Source: a virus
Direction: 5' to 3' (one strand)
IMG/VR virus record: IMGVR_UViG_3300028558_000073
Location: 1-33,775 of that record
Length of the DNA: 33,775 nt
Position 1 is the stretch's first letter. Every line of letters starts with the position of its first letter. The position numbers and the translations under genes were made by a program. The notes under the pieces are model-generated. The model was not told the origin of the DNA and made no database searches. It saw only the letters and a list, made by a program, of their open reading frames with translations. This document shows positions 24,470-30,823 of the stretch, one piece after another.

Positions 24470-24522
24470 AATATTTCATGAATGAACAAATGAAACGTCT
24501 TAGCTTATTAATATTTCATGAA
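24470..24522 (+). repeat. Direct repeat AATATTTCATGAA around two start-like sites
   Basis: AATATTTCATGAA occurs at 24470-24482 and again at 24510-24522, exactly 40 bp apart, each creating an ATG with Asn-Glu next. The second is the start of the 182 aa gene. A near copy (TATTTCATGAA) lies at the start of the last gene (33561-33571). It is probably a conserved initiation or promoter context, or a small tandem duplication. Confidence 0.5.
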
Positions 24523-25066
24523 CGAATTGTCACAAGTTGTTTCAGAAGTAAAAGTTTATACGGCAAACGAAATTGGAGCAAACATTGAAGATATGCTCAA
24601 TAATGCTGAAAAAGCTGAAAAGATGCACGAAGGTGCAAAATTAGTATTGGGTGATGCAATCAAAAAGATTGGTGCGCTCGTCGATTTGTTGAAACAAGAC
24701 ATTGATGAAGGACGGATGAAGATTGATGATTTTTCGTCAATCACTGCCGTACAGGCGATAATTGTGAAATACGTTGCTCGAGCTCAAAATATTCTTGAGA
24801 ACATGCAGTTATCAGAACAAAGTTCTCAAACTGCTGCAGCAGGAATGTCAGTTGCGTATAAGCGCTCGATGGACACAGTAAAAAGAATGAAAGACGCAGA
24901 AGAAGCAAAGTTAGTGACTTTAAAAAATGCAATTGTAGAAGAAATATCTGTAGAAAAAACCACAGATGACGTTGACGAAGACACAAGGCGACCAGCAGGA
25001 AGAACTGCGGGTGTGCACCCAGGTAATCCGATTGCGAAGCGAACTAAACGTGCGACAAAAGTGTAA
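24518..25066 (+). CDS. Helical hypothetical protein (182 aa)
   Basis: Nearly all helix, charged and coiled-coil-like in the first 150 residues (ANIEDMLNNAEKAEKMHEG, then SMDTVKRMKDAEEAKLV). It ends in a basic, Pro/Arg-rich tail (DTRRPAGRTAGVHPG, then KRTKRATKV) that could contact nucleic acid. Divergent from the fibre operon. ATG after ATATTTC, with no SD. No family recognised. Confidence 0.6.
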   Translation: MNELSQVVSEVKVYTANEIGANIEDMLNNAEKAEKMHEGAKLVLGDAIKKIGALVDLLKQDIDEGRMKIDDFSSITAVQAIIVKYVARAQNILENMQLSEQSSQTAAAGMSVAYKRSMDTVKRMKDAEEAKLVTLKNAIVEEISVEKTTDDVDEDTRRPAGRTAGVHPGNPIAKRTKRATKV

Positions 25067-25080
25067 ATTCTTTGAAGATA

Positions 25081-25089
25081 TGATATATT
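25081..25089 (+). promoter_or_regulatory. Extended -10 promoter, 6 nt before the ATG at 25096
   Basis: TG-A-TATATT, then GATTTC, then ATG. The same exact spacing as at six other genes; no SD, leaderless transcript predicted. Confidence 0.6.
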
Positions 25090-25095
25090 GATTTC

Positions 25096-25320
25096 ATGGA
25101 AAAAACAATTGATGCGTTTTACAGATTGTTTTCTGATTATCGTCATTCACAACCAATTCGTTTGTCAGTGGAATTTGCATTGTTGAAAGTCGTTCAGAAC
25201 GCAAAAATTGAAGGTGTGCTAGATGGGTACAAGATTTCTGTTGGAAACGTCATTGAATATTCATCTCACAATGAGAATGATTTTTTCAACGCCTGCGTGA
25301 GACTAATTAAAAGAATTTGA
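25096..25320 (+). CDS. Small hypothetical protein (74 aa)
   Basis: Alpha/beta composition: a helical start (TIDAFYRLFSDYRHSQPIRL), a strand turn (LDGYKISVGNVIEYSS), then a basic end. No family recognised. It has its own extended -10 element and ends 28 bp before a strong terminator, so it is a short, independent transcription unit. Confidence 0.6.
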   Translation: MEKTIDAFYRLFSDYRHSQPIRLSVEFALLKVVQNAKIEGVLDGYKISVGNVIEYSSHNENDFFNACVRLIKRI

Positions 25321-25348
25321 TATCTTCTCTATTTTAGAATTAAACAAA

Positions 25349-25374
25349 AACGAGGTTTCAAAAGAAACCTCGTT
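25349..25374. terminator. Bidirectional intrinsic terminator
   Basis: AACGAGGTTTC pairs perfectly with GAAACCTCGTT around AAAA (11 bp). On the + strand it is followed by GATTTTTG; on the - strand by TTTTTGTTT. It lies between two convergent genes, 28 bp after one stop and about 20 bp from the other, so it can end both transcripts. Confidence 0.88.
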
Positions 25375-25394
25375 GATTTTTGTCTAAAACTAAT

Positions 25395-26948
25395 TTAGAC
25401 GTATTTGACGATTGTTAGTACGTCAGGGTTTGCTCCAGTGCCCTTGAGTTTGAACGCAAACTTGATTTTTCCAAGAGACAAGTTACTTCCAGGATAATAA
25501 TCGTTGCCATCGATGTTCGATGACGAATTGCTACCCTGTAACAGAACTCCGTTCAAATATAGATCATAATTTGCAGTAAAATCACTTGCAAGACTAAGAT
25601 CACCGAACGACGTTGTGACATCAGTTCCTGCACTAACGTTTGCAGGAACAACATATGTTAATTTGTTGTGAGTTACGTGAGCAAACGCTTGATCAAGTGC
25701 CGCCATCAATGACACTTCACCAAAAGCAGCCTTGTACGCGGTCCATTCACTCGTTGCAGACGACAGTTGCAGTCCTGTCGTTACCGTCCACGAAGAACCC
25801 GCCTGATGTGCATCTTCCAAGAACAAGTTTGACGCAGCTTGAATTTCAAGGTTCCCTGCCGTCGTGTTGATCACGCCGTCAGTGACACCGACATTGATTG
25901 GTTTTGCGCCACCTGTGCGTACGTGTAACCCTGCGATGACGTTGTTCGTGACTGAATTGACGTTCAACGTATCGACGTCGCTTGCTATTGTAACGGTTGA
26001 CGTGCCACCGGTTGAACCATCTGTAACTCTGAATAATGTCGCTTCAGCAAGGTCACGAACCTCCCAAAATAAACCCGCAGAATTTAGGTCAAGAGTTGCG
26101 TTCGTGTTTAGATCAACAGGCGTCGTTCCTTGGTTGTCATATGCAACCTGTCGAGTGATTGTTGTTGCGCCGGCAACGTCAACAATTGCACCACGTAGGA
26201 AGTCTTGCTCGCTCAATGTCAACATGTCGACACGTTCAACCCATTGAACGTCAACCGATTTACCAGCGATTGCACTAATGGGCGCTAATTTCAAGACATG
26301 CGATCCTGCGGATGTGTCTATTATAACGAATGTAAGTTGTACCCTATTTGGTGTTACGCCGCTGATTGTTGAACCATCGACTGTGCTTTCACACTGCGCA
26401 AGAGCAAAAATATCATTATTGTTTGCGTCAAGTACTGGTTGTCGTGTAACAGAATCAACTACTTGACACAAGTTTTTTGGATCGATTGCAGTTGAACCTG
26501 TCACCATCGCAAGTGTTGCAGTACCAAAAGCGGTGCTATGCGCAACGACGGTACCAAGCGTTGTTACGTTGTCAATTGCGGCAACAGTGTTCGATGGTAA
26601 AGAACCTGCGGGAACTATAACGTAGTTTGCTCCTGCGGGAACTGCTAAATCAGGTAAAACCGCGACGTAACGAAGTATACGCTTGTGTTCAAGGTCGTGT
26701 AAGTCTTGGTTTAGGTTATCAACACCACGTGCAACACCACCCTCAAATGTAGAAGGCACAGCAAGCGTGTCGTACCAATTACCGACCTGTTGATCTTTAA
26801 GATATGACGTAACAGAACGCAACGAGTTTAGATCGTCCTGAATGTTAGTTGCGGCTGTCACAAGGTTCGCCAGTGACGGCACGATGTTGTCGTTATATAA
26901 ATTTGATTGTGATATCTGATCGTCTTGTCTTATGAATGTACGCGTCAT
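25395..26948 (-). CDS. Long tail-fibre protein (517 aa)
   Basis: The ATG at 26948 is preceded by GGGAGAG with 5 nt spacing. The start MTRTFIRQDDQISQSNLYND is helical, probably the shaft or attachment end (coiled region to about residue 95). The rest is Thr/Val/Asn-rich beta repeats (TNATLDLNSAGLFWEV; GNLEIQAASNLFLEDAH) ending in NYDLYLNGVLLQGSN and a final strand region. LYLNGVLLQG is a common C-terminal fibre motif, also seen as FFVNGVLQTQG in the next gene. It is the largest of the fibre genes and the last before the terminator. Confidence 0.72.
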   Translation of the reverse strand: MTRTFIRQDDQISQSNLYNDNIVPSLANLVTAATNIQDDLNSLRSVTSYLKDQQVGNWYDTLAVPSTFEGGVARGVDNLNQDLHDLEHKRILRYVAVLPDLAVPAGANYVIVPAGSLPSNTVAAIDNVTTLGTVVAHSTAFGTATLAMVTGSTAIDPKNLCQVVDSVTRQPVLDANNNDIFALAQCESTVDGSTISGVTPNRVQLTFVIIDTSAGSHVLKLAPISAIAGKSVDVQWVERVDMLTLSEQDFLRGAIVDVAGATTITRQVAYDNQGTTPVDLNTNATLDLNSAGLFWEVRDLAEATLFRVTDGSTGGTSTVTIASDVDTLNVNSVTNNVIAGLHVRTGGAKPINVGVTDGVINTTAGNLEIQAASNLFLEDAHQAGSSWTVTTGLQLSSATSEWTAYKAAFGEVSLMAALDQAFAHVTHNKLTYVVPANVSAGTDVTTSFGDLSLASDFTANYDLYLNGVLLQGSNSSSNIDGNDYYPGSNLSLGKIKFAFKLKGTGANPDVLTIVKYV

Positions 26949-26981
26949 GTGCACTCTCCCTCATTAAAAATATCTATGTAA

Positions 26982-27383
26982 TCACCATGGATAAGTTGCC
27001 ACAATATTGTTAGATTTACAACTATATTTAATGGTTACAATATTGTCTGTCAAAGTGTAATCGTTGTCAACACCTTGTGTTTGAAGAACGCCGTTTACAA
27101 AAAACATCAGCGCCATTGCAGGTGAAGGAACATGTTGCAAAATAAACGTGTTATTTGCTCCTGCGACAGGTACTTCCATCCACGACATTTGCGCAGAAAC
27201 AGTAAGAAATTCACCATCGTCTACAATGTTTACACCAACGCCACGCACCAATTGTCGCGAATTACCAAACGATCCCGACGTGACAACGAGCTGCATTTCC
27301 GCAAGTTCATCAAGCTTTGAATGCGCGACAACGCCGCTGTTGTCTAACTCTTCATGTGCAGTTATAATCCGATTCGCTGTCAC
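26982..27383 (-). CDS. Short tail-fibre-like protein (133 aa)
   Basis: GTG start at 27383 with GGGAG upstream. The N-terminal ANRIITAHEELDNSGVVAHSKLDELAE is helical. The C-terminal half (NNTFILQHVPSPAMALMFF then NGVLQTQGVDNDYTL) is the recurring fibre-tip domain with the F-V-N-G motif. It probably forms a complex with the 517 aa fibre encoded next. It diverges from the sigma factor gene with a 12 bp palindrome in between. Confidence 0.68.
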   Translation of the reverse strand: MTANRIITAHEELDNSGVVAHSKLDELAEMQLVVTSGSFGNSRQLVRGVGVNIVDDGEFLTVSAQMSWMEVPVAGANNTFILQHVPSPAMALMFFVNGVLQTQGVDNDYTLTDNIVTIKYSCKSNNIVATYPW

Positions 27384-27448
27384 GCCACTCCCTATAGCAA
27401 ATTTAACTTATTGTGTAAATCTTGTTTGAAAAATTATATTGCGTGCTG

Positions 27449-27460
27449 GTGTAATTACAC
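27449..27460. promoter_or_regulatory. 12 bp perfect palindrome between divergent fibre and sigma genes (operator candidate)
   Basis: GTGTAATTACAC is its own reverse complement. It lies 29 bp before the sigma factor ATG and close to a - strand TATAAT at about 27433-27438 that may be the fibre promoter -10. The position suits a repressor or activator site controlling both directions. No binding protein can be named. Confidence 0.45.
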
Positions 27461-27488
27461 GCGAAAGATATTATCATGATATTACAAC

Positions 27489-28241
27489 ATGGAAAACTTT
27501 AAACGTCAGTCTGAAGTCAAAAATTACGTTCAACGCATTCAGTGCATTCCTCGATTAAAACATGAACAACTTGTAGAACTATTTAAACAATACAATTCAA
27601 CAAAATCACCACGAGCAAGAAAAGAGCTCATAGAGAAAAATTTACGACTTGTCGTCTCAATAGCAAAGACGTACAATCGAAACAATGAAATTTCAATGAT
27701 GGATCTGATCCAGGAGGGAAATCTTGGATTAATGAAAGCATTAGACAAGTTTGATCACACGAAGGGTTTTCGGTTTTCAACGTACGCGTCATGGTGGATC
27801 AGACAGGCAATTGGACAGTTCATTTCACAGACACGTAGGACTGTTCGCTTACCTGCACACGCTGTCAATGGACAGAAGCGATTGATAATGTCAACTGAAA
27901 AGTTGCACAACGAATTGGGACATGAACCAACGATGGAAGAAATAATAGCAGACAGTCACGTCAGCAAAGTCGTTGCAAACGCAATTTTACACTCAGGACG
28001 TGGCACGATATCGTTACAGTCTCCGGTGAAGGGAGACTATTCTAAGGAAGAGACAATTGAAGATCGAGTTCTAAGTAACGATGATCCCTTTGAGAACGTT
28101 GCGAACATGCAAGCATTAGAGATTATCGATAACATGCTCAATAACGAGCTGTCTCCAAAGGAAGCAGCAATTCTTAGACTAAGATTTGGAATAGACGAAA
28201 ATATTGATGAAAATGACTACCAACTAAAAGAAACAGTATGA
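27489..28241 (+). CDS. Sigma-70-family sigma factor lacking region 4.2
   Basis: 250 residues. Region 2 spans about 51-124: [31 protein letters not shown], then [20 protein letters not shown] with the -10-reading W102-W103. RTVRLPAH (about 117-124) starts region 3, with [13 protein letters not shown] in 3.1. Region 4.1 is [17 protein letters not shown] (221-237). The protein then ends [10 protein letters not shown] exactly where the region 4.2 helix-turn-helix should begin, so the part that reads the -35 element is missing. H124 matches the residue that contacts the extended -10 TG in sigma-70, but the usual Glu three positions on is N127. It probably redirects host RNA polymerase to phage promoters. 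The next gene overlaps by ATGA. Confidence 0.88.
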   Translation: MENFKRQSEVKNYVQRIQCIPRLKHEQLVELFKQYNSTKSPRARKELIEKNLRLVVSIAKTYNRNNEISMMDLIQEGNLGLMKALDKFDHTKGFRFSTYASWWIRQAIGQFISQTRRTVRLPAHAVNGQKRLIMSTEKLHNELGHEPTMEEIIADSHVSKVVANAILHSGRGTISLQSPVKGDYSKEETIEDRVLSNDDPFENVANMQALEIIDNMLNNELSPKEAAILRLRFGIDENIDENDYQLKETV

Positions 28242-28423
28242 CTGTATTGATTGTAATTTGCACTGCATTATTAGCACTGATTTTAATCGTTGAACTCATA
28301 ATCTTGAAAGTTATTGTCACATTGTGTGTTGATTTAAGAGAAAATCATCGCGTGATGTCACCAACTCGCCCAATCATGCACCCAGAAATATTTGACGCAA
28401 TTAGAGAAAGAAAGTTATCATGA
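28238..28423 (+). CDS. Small membrane protein (61 aa)
   Basis: Overlaps the sigma factor stop (ATGA) and the next gene (ATGA). Residues about 2-35 are one long hydrophobic run ([20 protein letters not shown], then LKVIVTLCV), one or two membrane helices. The C-terminal part is basic and cytoplasm-like ([19 protein letters not shown]). It lies between the sigma gene and a possible region-4-like gene, so it may tether transcription factors to the membrane or simply share the operon. Function unknown. Confidence 0.6.
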   Translation: MTVLIVICTALLALILIVELIILKVIVTLCVDLRENHRVMSPTRPIMHPEIFDAIRERKLS

Positions 28424-28668
28424 CGGAAAAACAAGTTGAAATTGACTATCGAAAAATTGCCACAACGATGACGTCTCGAGGATACCCGCTCAATCACTCT
28501 TCTGTAAGAAACTATGTCCTTCGAGGAATGAATAAAATAACAGATCGCCTAATACGAGAGGACATACTACCCATCAAACAATCTAAATGCGAGCTCGTCT
28601 CGAGGTCAGCATCATTTCAAGATTGTGTTGGAGAATTGATGTACGCGAGTTCATTTAAACGTTCGTAG
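28420..28668 (+). CDS. Small HTH protein, candidate separate sigma region 4-like (82 aa)
   Basis: IDYRKIATTMTSRGYPLNHS followed by SVRNYVLRGMNKITDRLI reads as a helix-turn-helix resembling sigma region 4.2, where SxREIA, a turn, then S-x-V-R-x-I-x-x-x-A-L-x-K-L is usual. This is just what the sigma factor two genes upstream lacks. It overlaps its upstream neighbour by ATGA, so the three genes are co-translated. T4 divides sigma function between gp55 and gp33; this may be analogous. It could equally be an unrelated small HTH regulator. The C-terminal 35 residues are not recognised. Confidence 0.6.
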   Translation: MTEKQVEIDYRKIATTMTSRGYPLNHSSVRNYVLRGMNKITDRLIREDILPIKQSKCELVSRSASFQDCVGELMYASSFKRS

Positions 28669-28685
28669 CTTACAATATCTATTGT

Positions 28686-29009
28686 ATGCAGTACGTTTTA
28701 AAGAACACGCCAAAAATAACGCTTGCATATTTGCTGCGGCGGCGAAAAATATCACTAAACGATTTTATCTTAAATCGTGGAATAAAATCGTACGACGAAT
28801 TATGTGCTTTGTGCCAAAGCATGGGTTGCTTGGCACCTGACGAGGTGACGTATTTAAAGTGTTTACCTGTCGAAAAGAAAATTGAACCTGACGTTCAAGT
28901 CACAAATAAAAAGAAACGTAAAGTTGTTTTAGAAGAGGAAATTACTATCGATGAGCCAAAATCTGAACGAAAAGCTACCGAGTTGGTGTTTGGAACAAAA
29001 TCCGATTAA
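28686..29009 (+). CDS. Hypothetical protein (107 aa)
   Basis: An N-terminal helical region (NTPKITLAYLLRRRKISLND) and a centre with Cys pairs (DELCALCQSMGC). The C-terminal 40 residues are charged and rich in Lys/Glu (TNKKKRKVVLEEEITIDEP). The ATG follows an AT-rich stretch without an SD. The last 59 bases overlap the next gene in another frame. No family recognised. Confidence 0.55.
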   Translation: MQYVLKNTPKITLAYLLRRRKISLNDFILNRGIKSYDELCALCQSMGCLAPDEVTYLKCLPVEKKIEPDVQVTNKKKRKVVLEEEITIDEPKSERKATELVFGTKSD

Positions 29010-29256
29010 AAACGCAGTTGATGAATATGGAAAGCGCCTGTATGTTCGTTGCATGCAACAGTGCATTAACGAACTAAAGTCGATAAACACGAGTTTGCGT
29101 CACTTGGTGAACGTTGCAAACTCTGAAAATATGTCCAGGGAAGAAGTCATTGAAAAAGTGAGAACGATTTCTTTGTCAAACGATAACGTCATTTCGTCGC
29201 TCATGGGCACGATGAATAGGACTAAAGACACGCTTCCTGAGAATTACAACGATTAG
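28951..29256 (+). CDS. Hypothetical protein (101 aa)
   Basis: The ATG at 28951 has a good SD (GAGGAAA, 9 nt away), so the 59 bp overlap with the previous gene is likely real. The protein is helical, with two Cys (YVRCMQQCINELKSINTSL) and no known motif. The end overlaps the convergent isochorismatase-like gene by 35 bp. Confidence 0.6.
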   Translation: MSQNLNEKLPSWCLEQNPIKNAVDEYGKRLYVRCMQQCINELKSINTSLRHLVNVANSENMSREEVIEKVRTISLSNDNVISSLMGTMNRTKDTLPENYND

Positions 29257-29722
29257 ATCGCAATAGATTGTATAGCTCAATCATATTTGAAATTTTGTTT
29301 GTTCCCTTGACATCTTTTATAATGTCATCAACTTTATATGTAAACGCGTGTTCAGCACATCCAGGTTCAACTATGTATAGTTTGTTTGAATAATAAGTGA
29401 GTCCAACAACTGTTTCTAACACACATGCACCTGTGTTGACGCCACACACTACAAAATTTGTTGAAAGTGCGTTCTTTGTGACACACTCATTGATTTCTTT
29501 GCTCCCGTCACACTTGTCTTTATAGACGTAATGTGCGTTACGTGTAAGTCGCGCCGCTCGGGTGAGCGATGAAATCGTTTGTCCACATCCAACGTATTCA
29601 ACGAACACAATGTCATTGTTCGTTTTTATGAATGCACGAACTATGTCTTTGCATGCGTCCAAGCACTTTGACGACGCGGGAAACATGTGTTGCATGTCGA
29701 CAACGATGAGTGTATATTTCAT
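29222..29722 (-). CDS. Isochorismatase/nicotinamidase-family hydrolase
   Basis: 166 residues, typical of small members. The N-terminal LIVVDMQHMF gives catalytic Asp9. A Lys in the YVYKDKCDG segment (K68 or K70) and Cys100 in VVCGVNTGACVLETV complete the Asp-Lys-Cys triad. These enzymes hydrolyse amide or vinyl-ether bonds; the nicotinamidase subgroup turns nicotinamide into nicotinic acid. In a phage this might support NAD recycling or counter NAD-depleting defence, but the substrate cannot be told from the sequence. Transcribed alone against its neighbours, from an extended -10 element 6 nt before its ATG. Confidence 0.8.
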   Translation of the reverse strand: MKYTLIVVDMQHMFPASSKCLDACKDIVRAFIKTNNDIVFVEYVGCGQTISSLTRAARLTRNAHYVYKDKCDGSKEINECVTKNALSTNFVVCGVNTGACVLETVVGLTYYSNKLYIVEPGCAEHAFTYKVDDIIKDVKGTNKISNMIELYNLLRSNRCNSQEACL

Positions 29723-29728
29723 ATTATG

Positions 29729-29737
29729 AATTTATCA
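29729..29737 (-). promoter_or_regulatory. Extended -10 promoter of the isochorismatase-like gene, 6 nt before the ATG
   Basis: TG-A-TAAATT, then CATAAT, then ATG. The hexamer is weaker than the others but the TG and the exact 6 nt spacing hold. No SD. Confidence 0.5.
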
Positions 29738-29827
29738 CATTCTTAGAAAGATTACACAATTTAAAAACTTTATATACTGCGACGATGTGTAACACCAATA
29801 AAAAATGTACTATTATTATATGGTTAT

Positions 29828-30076
29828 ATGATCACAAAAAATGTTGCGAAATTATATCGGCTTAACGACTATGTCGGTAAATGGATCAAAAAACTATCAT
29901 TTGAAGATCGTGTCGCACGTAGCGTTATAACTCTAATCACGAACGATGCAACGGGAGAAATTGAAATATTACAGACGAATGACGCGGGAGACGAAATTAA
30001 AACACGTTTGAGCAAACAAGACGCATTAATAATGTGTGTAACGTTTAAACAATTTCTTGAAAAGAAAAAAGTGTAA
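29828..30076 (+). CDS. Small hypothetical protein (82 aa)
   Basis: Composition alpha/beta: helical start (NVAKLYRLNDYVGKWIKKL), strands (SVITLITNDATGEIEILQTN), then a helix ending in Lys residues (FKQFLEKKKV). ATG after TATTATATGGTTAT, with no SD. Promoter-like AT-rich sequence lies upstream but without the TG of the extended -10 class. Family unknown. Confidence 0.6.
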   Translation: MITKNVAKLYRLNDYVGKWIKKLSFEDRVARSVITLITNDATGEIEILQTNDAGDEIKTRLSKQDALIMCVTFKQFLEKKKV

Positions 30077-30124
30077 CGTTATCAACATGTGTGTTATTTT
30101 TTTACGTGAAAGGTGAGTGAAACT

Positions 30125-30442
30125 ATGACTGAAAACAAAGAAGAACGAGTTCTTAGCGCGATTGAGAAGATTATCAAAGAATTTACCGACGGTGTATCTA
30201 CGAACGGTGATTTAGCAGAGCAACTGTATGATTGCATTGCAAATAATCAGTGCACAAAAGAAGAATTCACAGATGAACTCATGTTTATGTTTAGTATCAA
30301 GAAGGATGAGATACTTGACGAGGCTCACAAGGCTCTACGCATGCTCTCGCCGTTCTACGACGGTGAGTATGACGACGAAGACGATGATTGCGACGAGTGT
30401 GAGTGCGTTTGCGATGATTGCAAGAAGAATTCATTGAACTAA
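30125..30442 (+). CDS. Acidic protein with Cys-rich C-terminus (105 aa)
   Basis: The ATG at 30125 is preferred over GTG 30113 because AGGTGAG lies about 8 nt upstream of it. Unlike the promoters with a 6 nt gap, a TG-T-TATTTT element at 30092-30100 would leave a leader of normal length. Residues about 1-75 are helical. The end (DDEDDDCDECECVCDDCKK) has five Cys among many Asp/Glu, likely a metal-binding tail. Family unknown. Confidence 0.6.
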   Translation: MTENKEERVLSAIEKIIKEFTDGVSTNGDLAEQLYDCIANNQCTKEEFTDELMFMFSIKKDEILDEAHKALRMLSPFYDGEYDDEDDDCDECECVCDDCKKNSLN

Positions 30443-30458
30443 TCAAATTCACGAATGT

Positions 30459-30491
30459 GACAGTGCGTTGTAGTTTTGCAACGCAATTGTC
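30459..30491 (+). terminator. Intergenic hairpin, possible terminator or mRNA processing site
   Basis: TGCGTTG pairs with CAACGCA (7 bp, 8 nt loop), and the outer GACA pairs with TGTC. It follows the stop of the acidic Cys-rich protein and lies ahead of the next promoter (30517). The following TTTAAAG has a short T-run only, so termination would be weak. Confidence 0.5.
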
Positions 30492-30516
30492 GTTTAAAGT
30501 GTAATAATTTTGAGAA

Positions 30517-30525
30517 TGTTATAAT
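30517..30525 (+). promoter_or_regulatory. Extended -10 promoter, 8 nt before the ATG at 30534
   Basis: TG-T-TATAAT with a perfect hexamer, 8 nt gap to the ATG. A transcript beginning about 7 nt downstream would have only 1-2 leader bases. No SD. Confidence 0.6.
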
Positions 30526-30533
30526 ATGAGCTT

Positions 30534-30788
30534 ATGAAATTAGAACTAAAACGTTTACAATGTTACGTTGACGACGTGTTTGAATGTTCATACACATACG
30601 ATAAAACAACGTTGCCCATAATTGTTGCACTTAACCCATCGCCTAATGGCACAATTTTAGGTAAAAATGAGTGGTACACGTCACCAGTTTCAACATATGA
30701 TGTAAAACGTGTTGTTGAAACTGGTGAAACATTTGTGTGTCATAAAACGACATGGTGTGGCAAAGCCGCAGAATACACACTAAATTAG
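30534..30788 (+). CDS. Small hypothetical protein (84 aa)
   Basis: Beta-rich (LELKRLQCYVDDVFECSYTY, then TLPIIVALNPSPNGTIL), with a pair of Cys at the end (VCHKTTWCGKAAEYTLN). No known family. A transcription unit of its own, placed before the DNA ligase promoter. Confidence 0.6.
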   Translation: MKLELKRLQCYVDDVFECSYTYDKTTLPIIVALNPSPNGTILGKNEWYTSPVSTYDVKRVVETGETFVCHKTTWCGKAAEYTLN

Positions 30789-30808
30789 TGTACGTTTTAG
30801 TTTATGTG

Positions 30809-30817
30809 TGTTATTAT
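30809..30817 (+). promoter_or_regulatory. Extended -10 promoter of the DNA ligase, 6 nt before the ATG
   Basis: TG-T-TATTAT, then AATTGT, then ATG at 30824. The spacer AATTGT is identical to that before the VWA gene on the other strand. No SD, leaderless transcript predicted. Confidence 0.62.
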
Positions 30818-30823
30818 AATTGT

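Noticed and set aside
30752-30823. Longer in-frame start for the DNA ligase
   Set aside because: The extra codons would overlap the preceding gene and include the promoter; the ATG at 30824 fits ligase length and promoter spacing.
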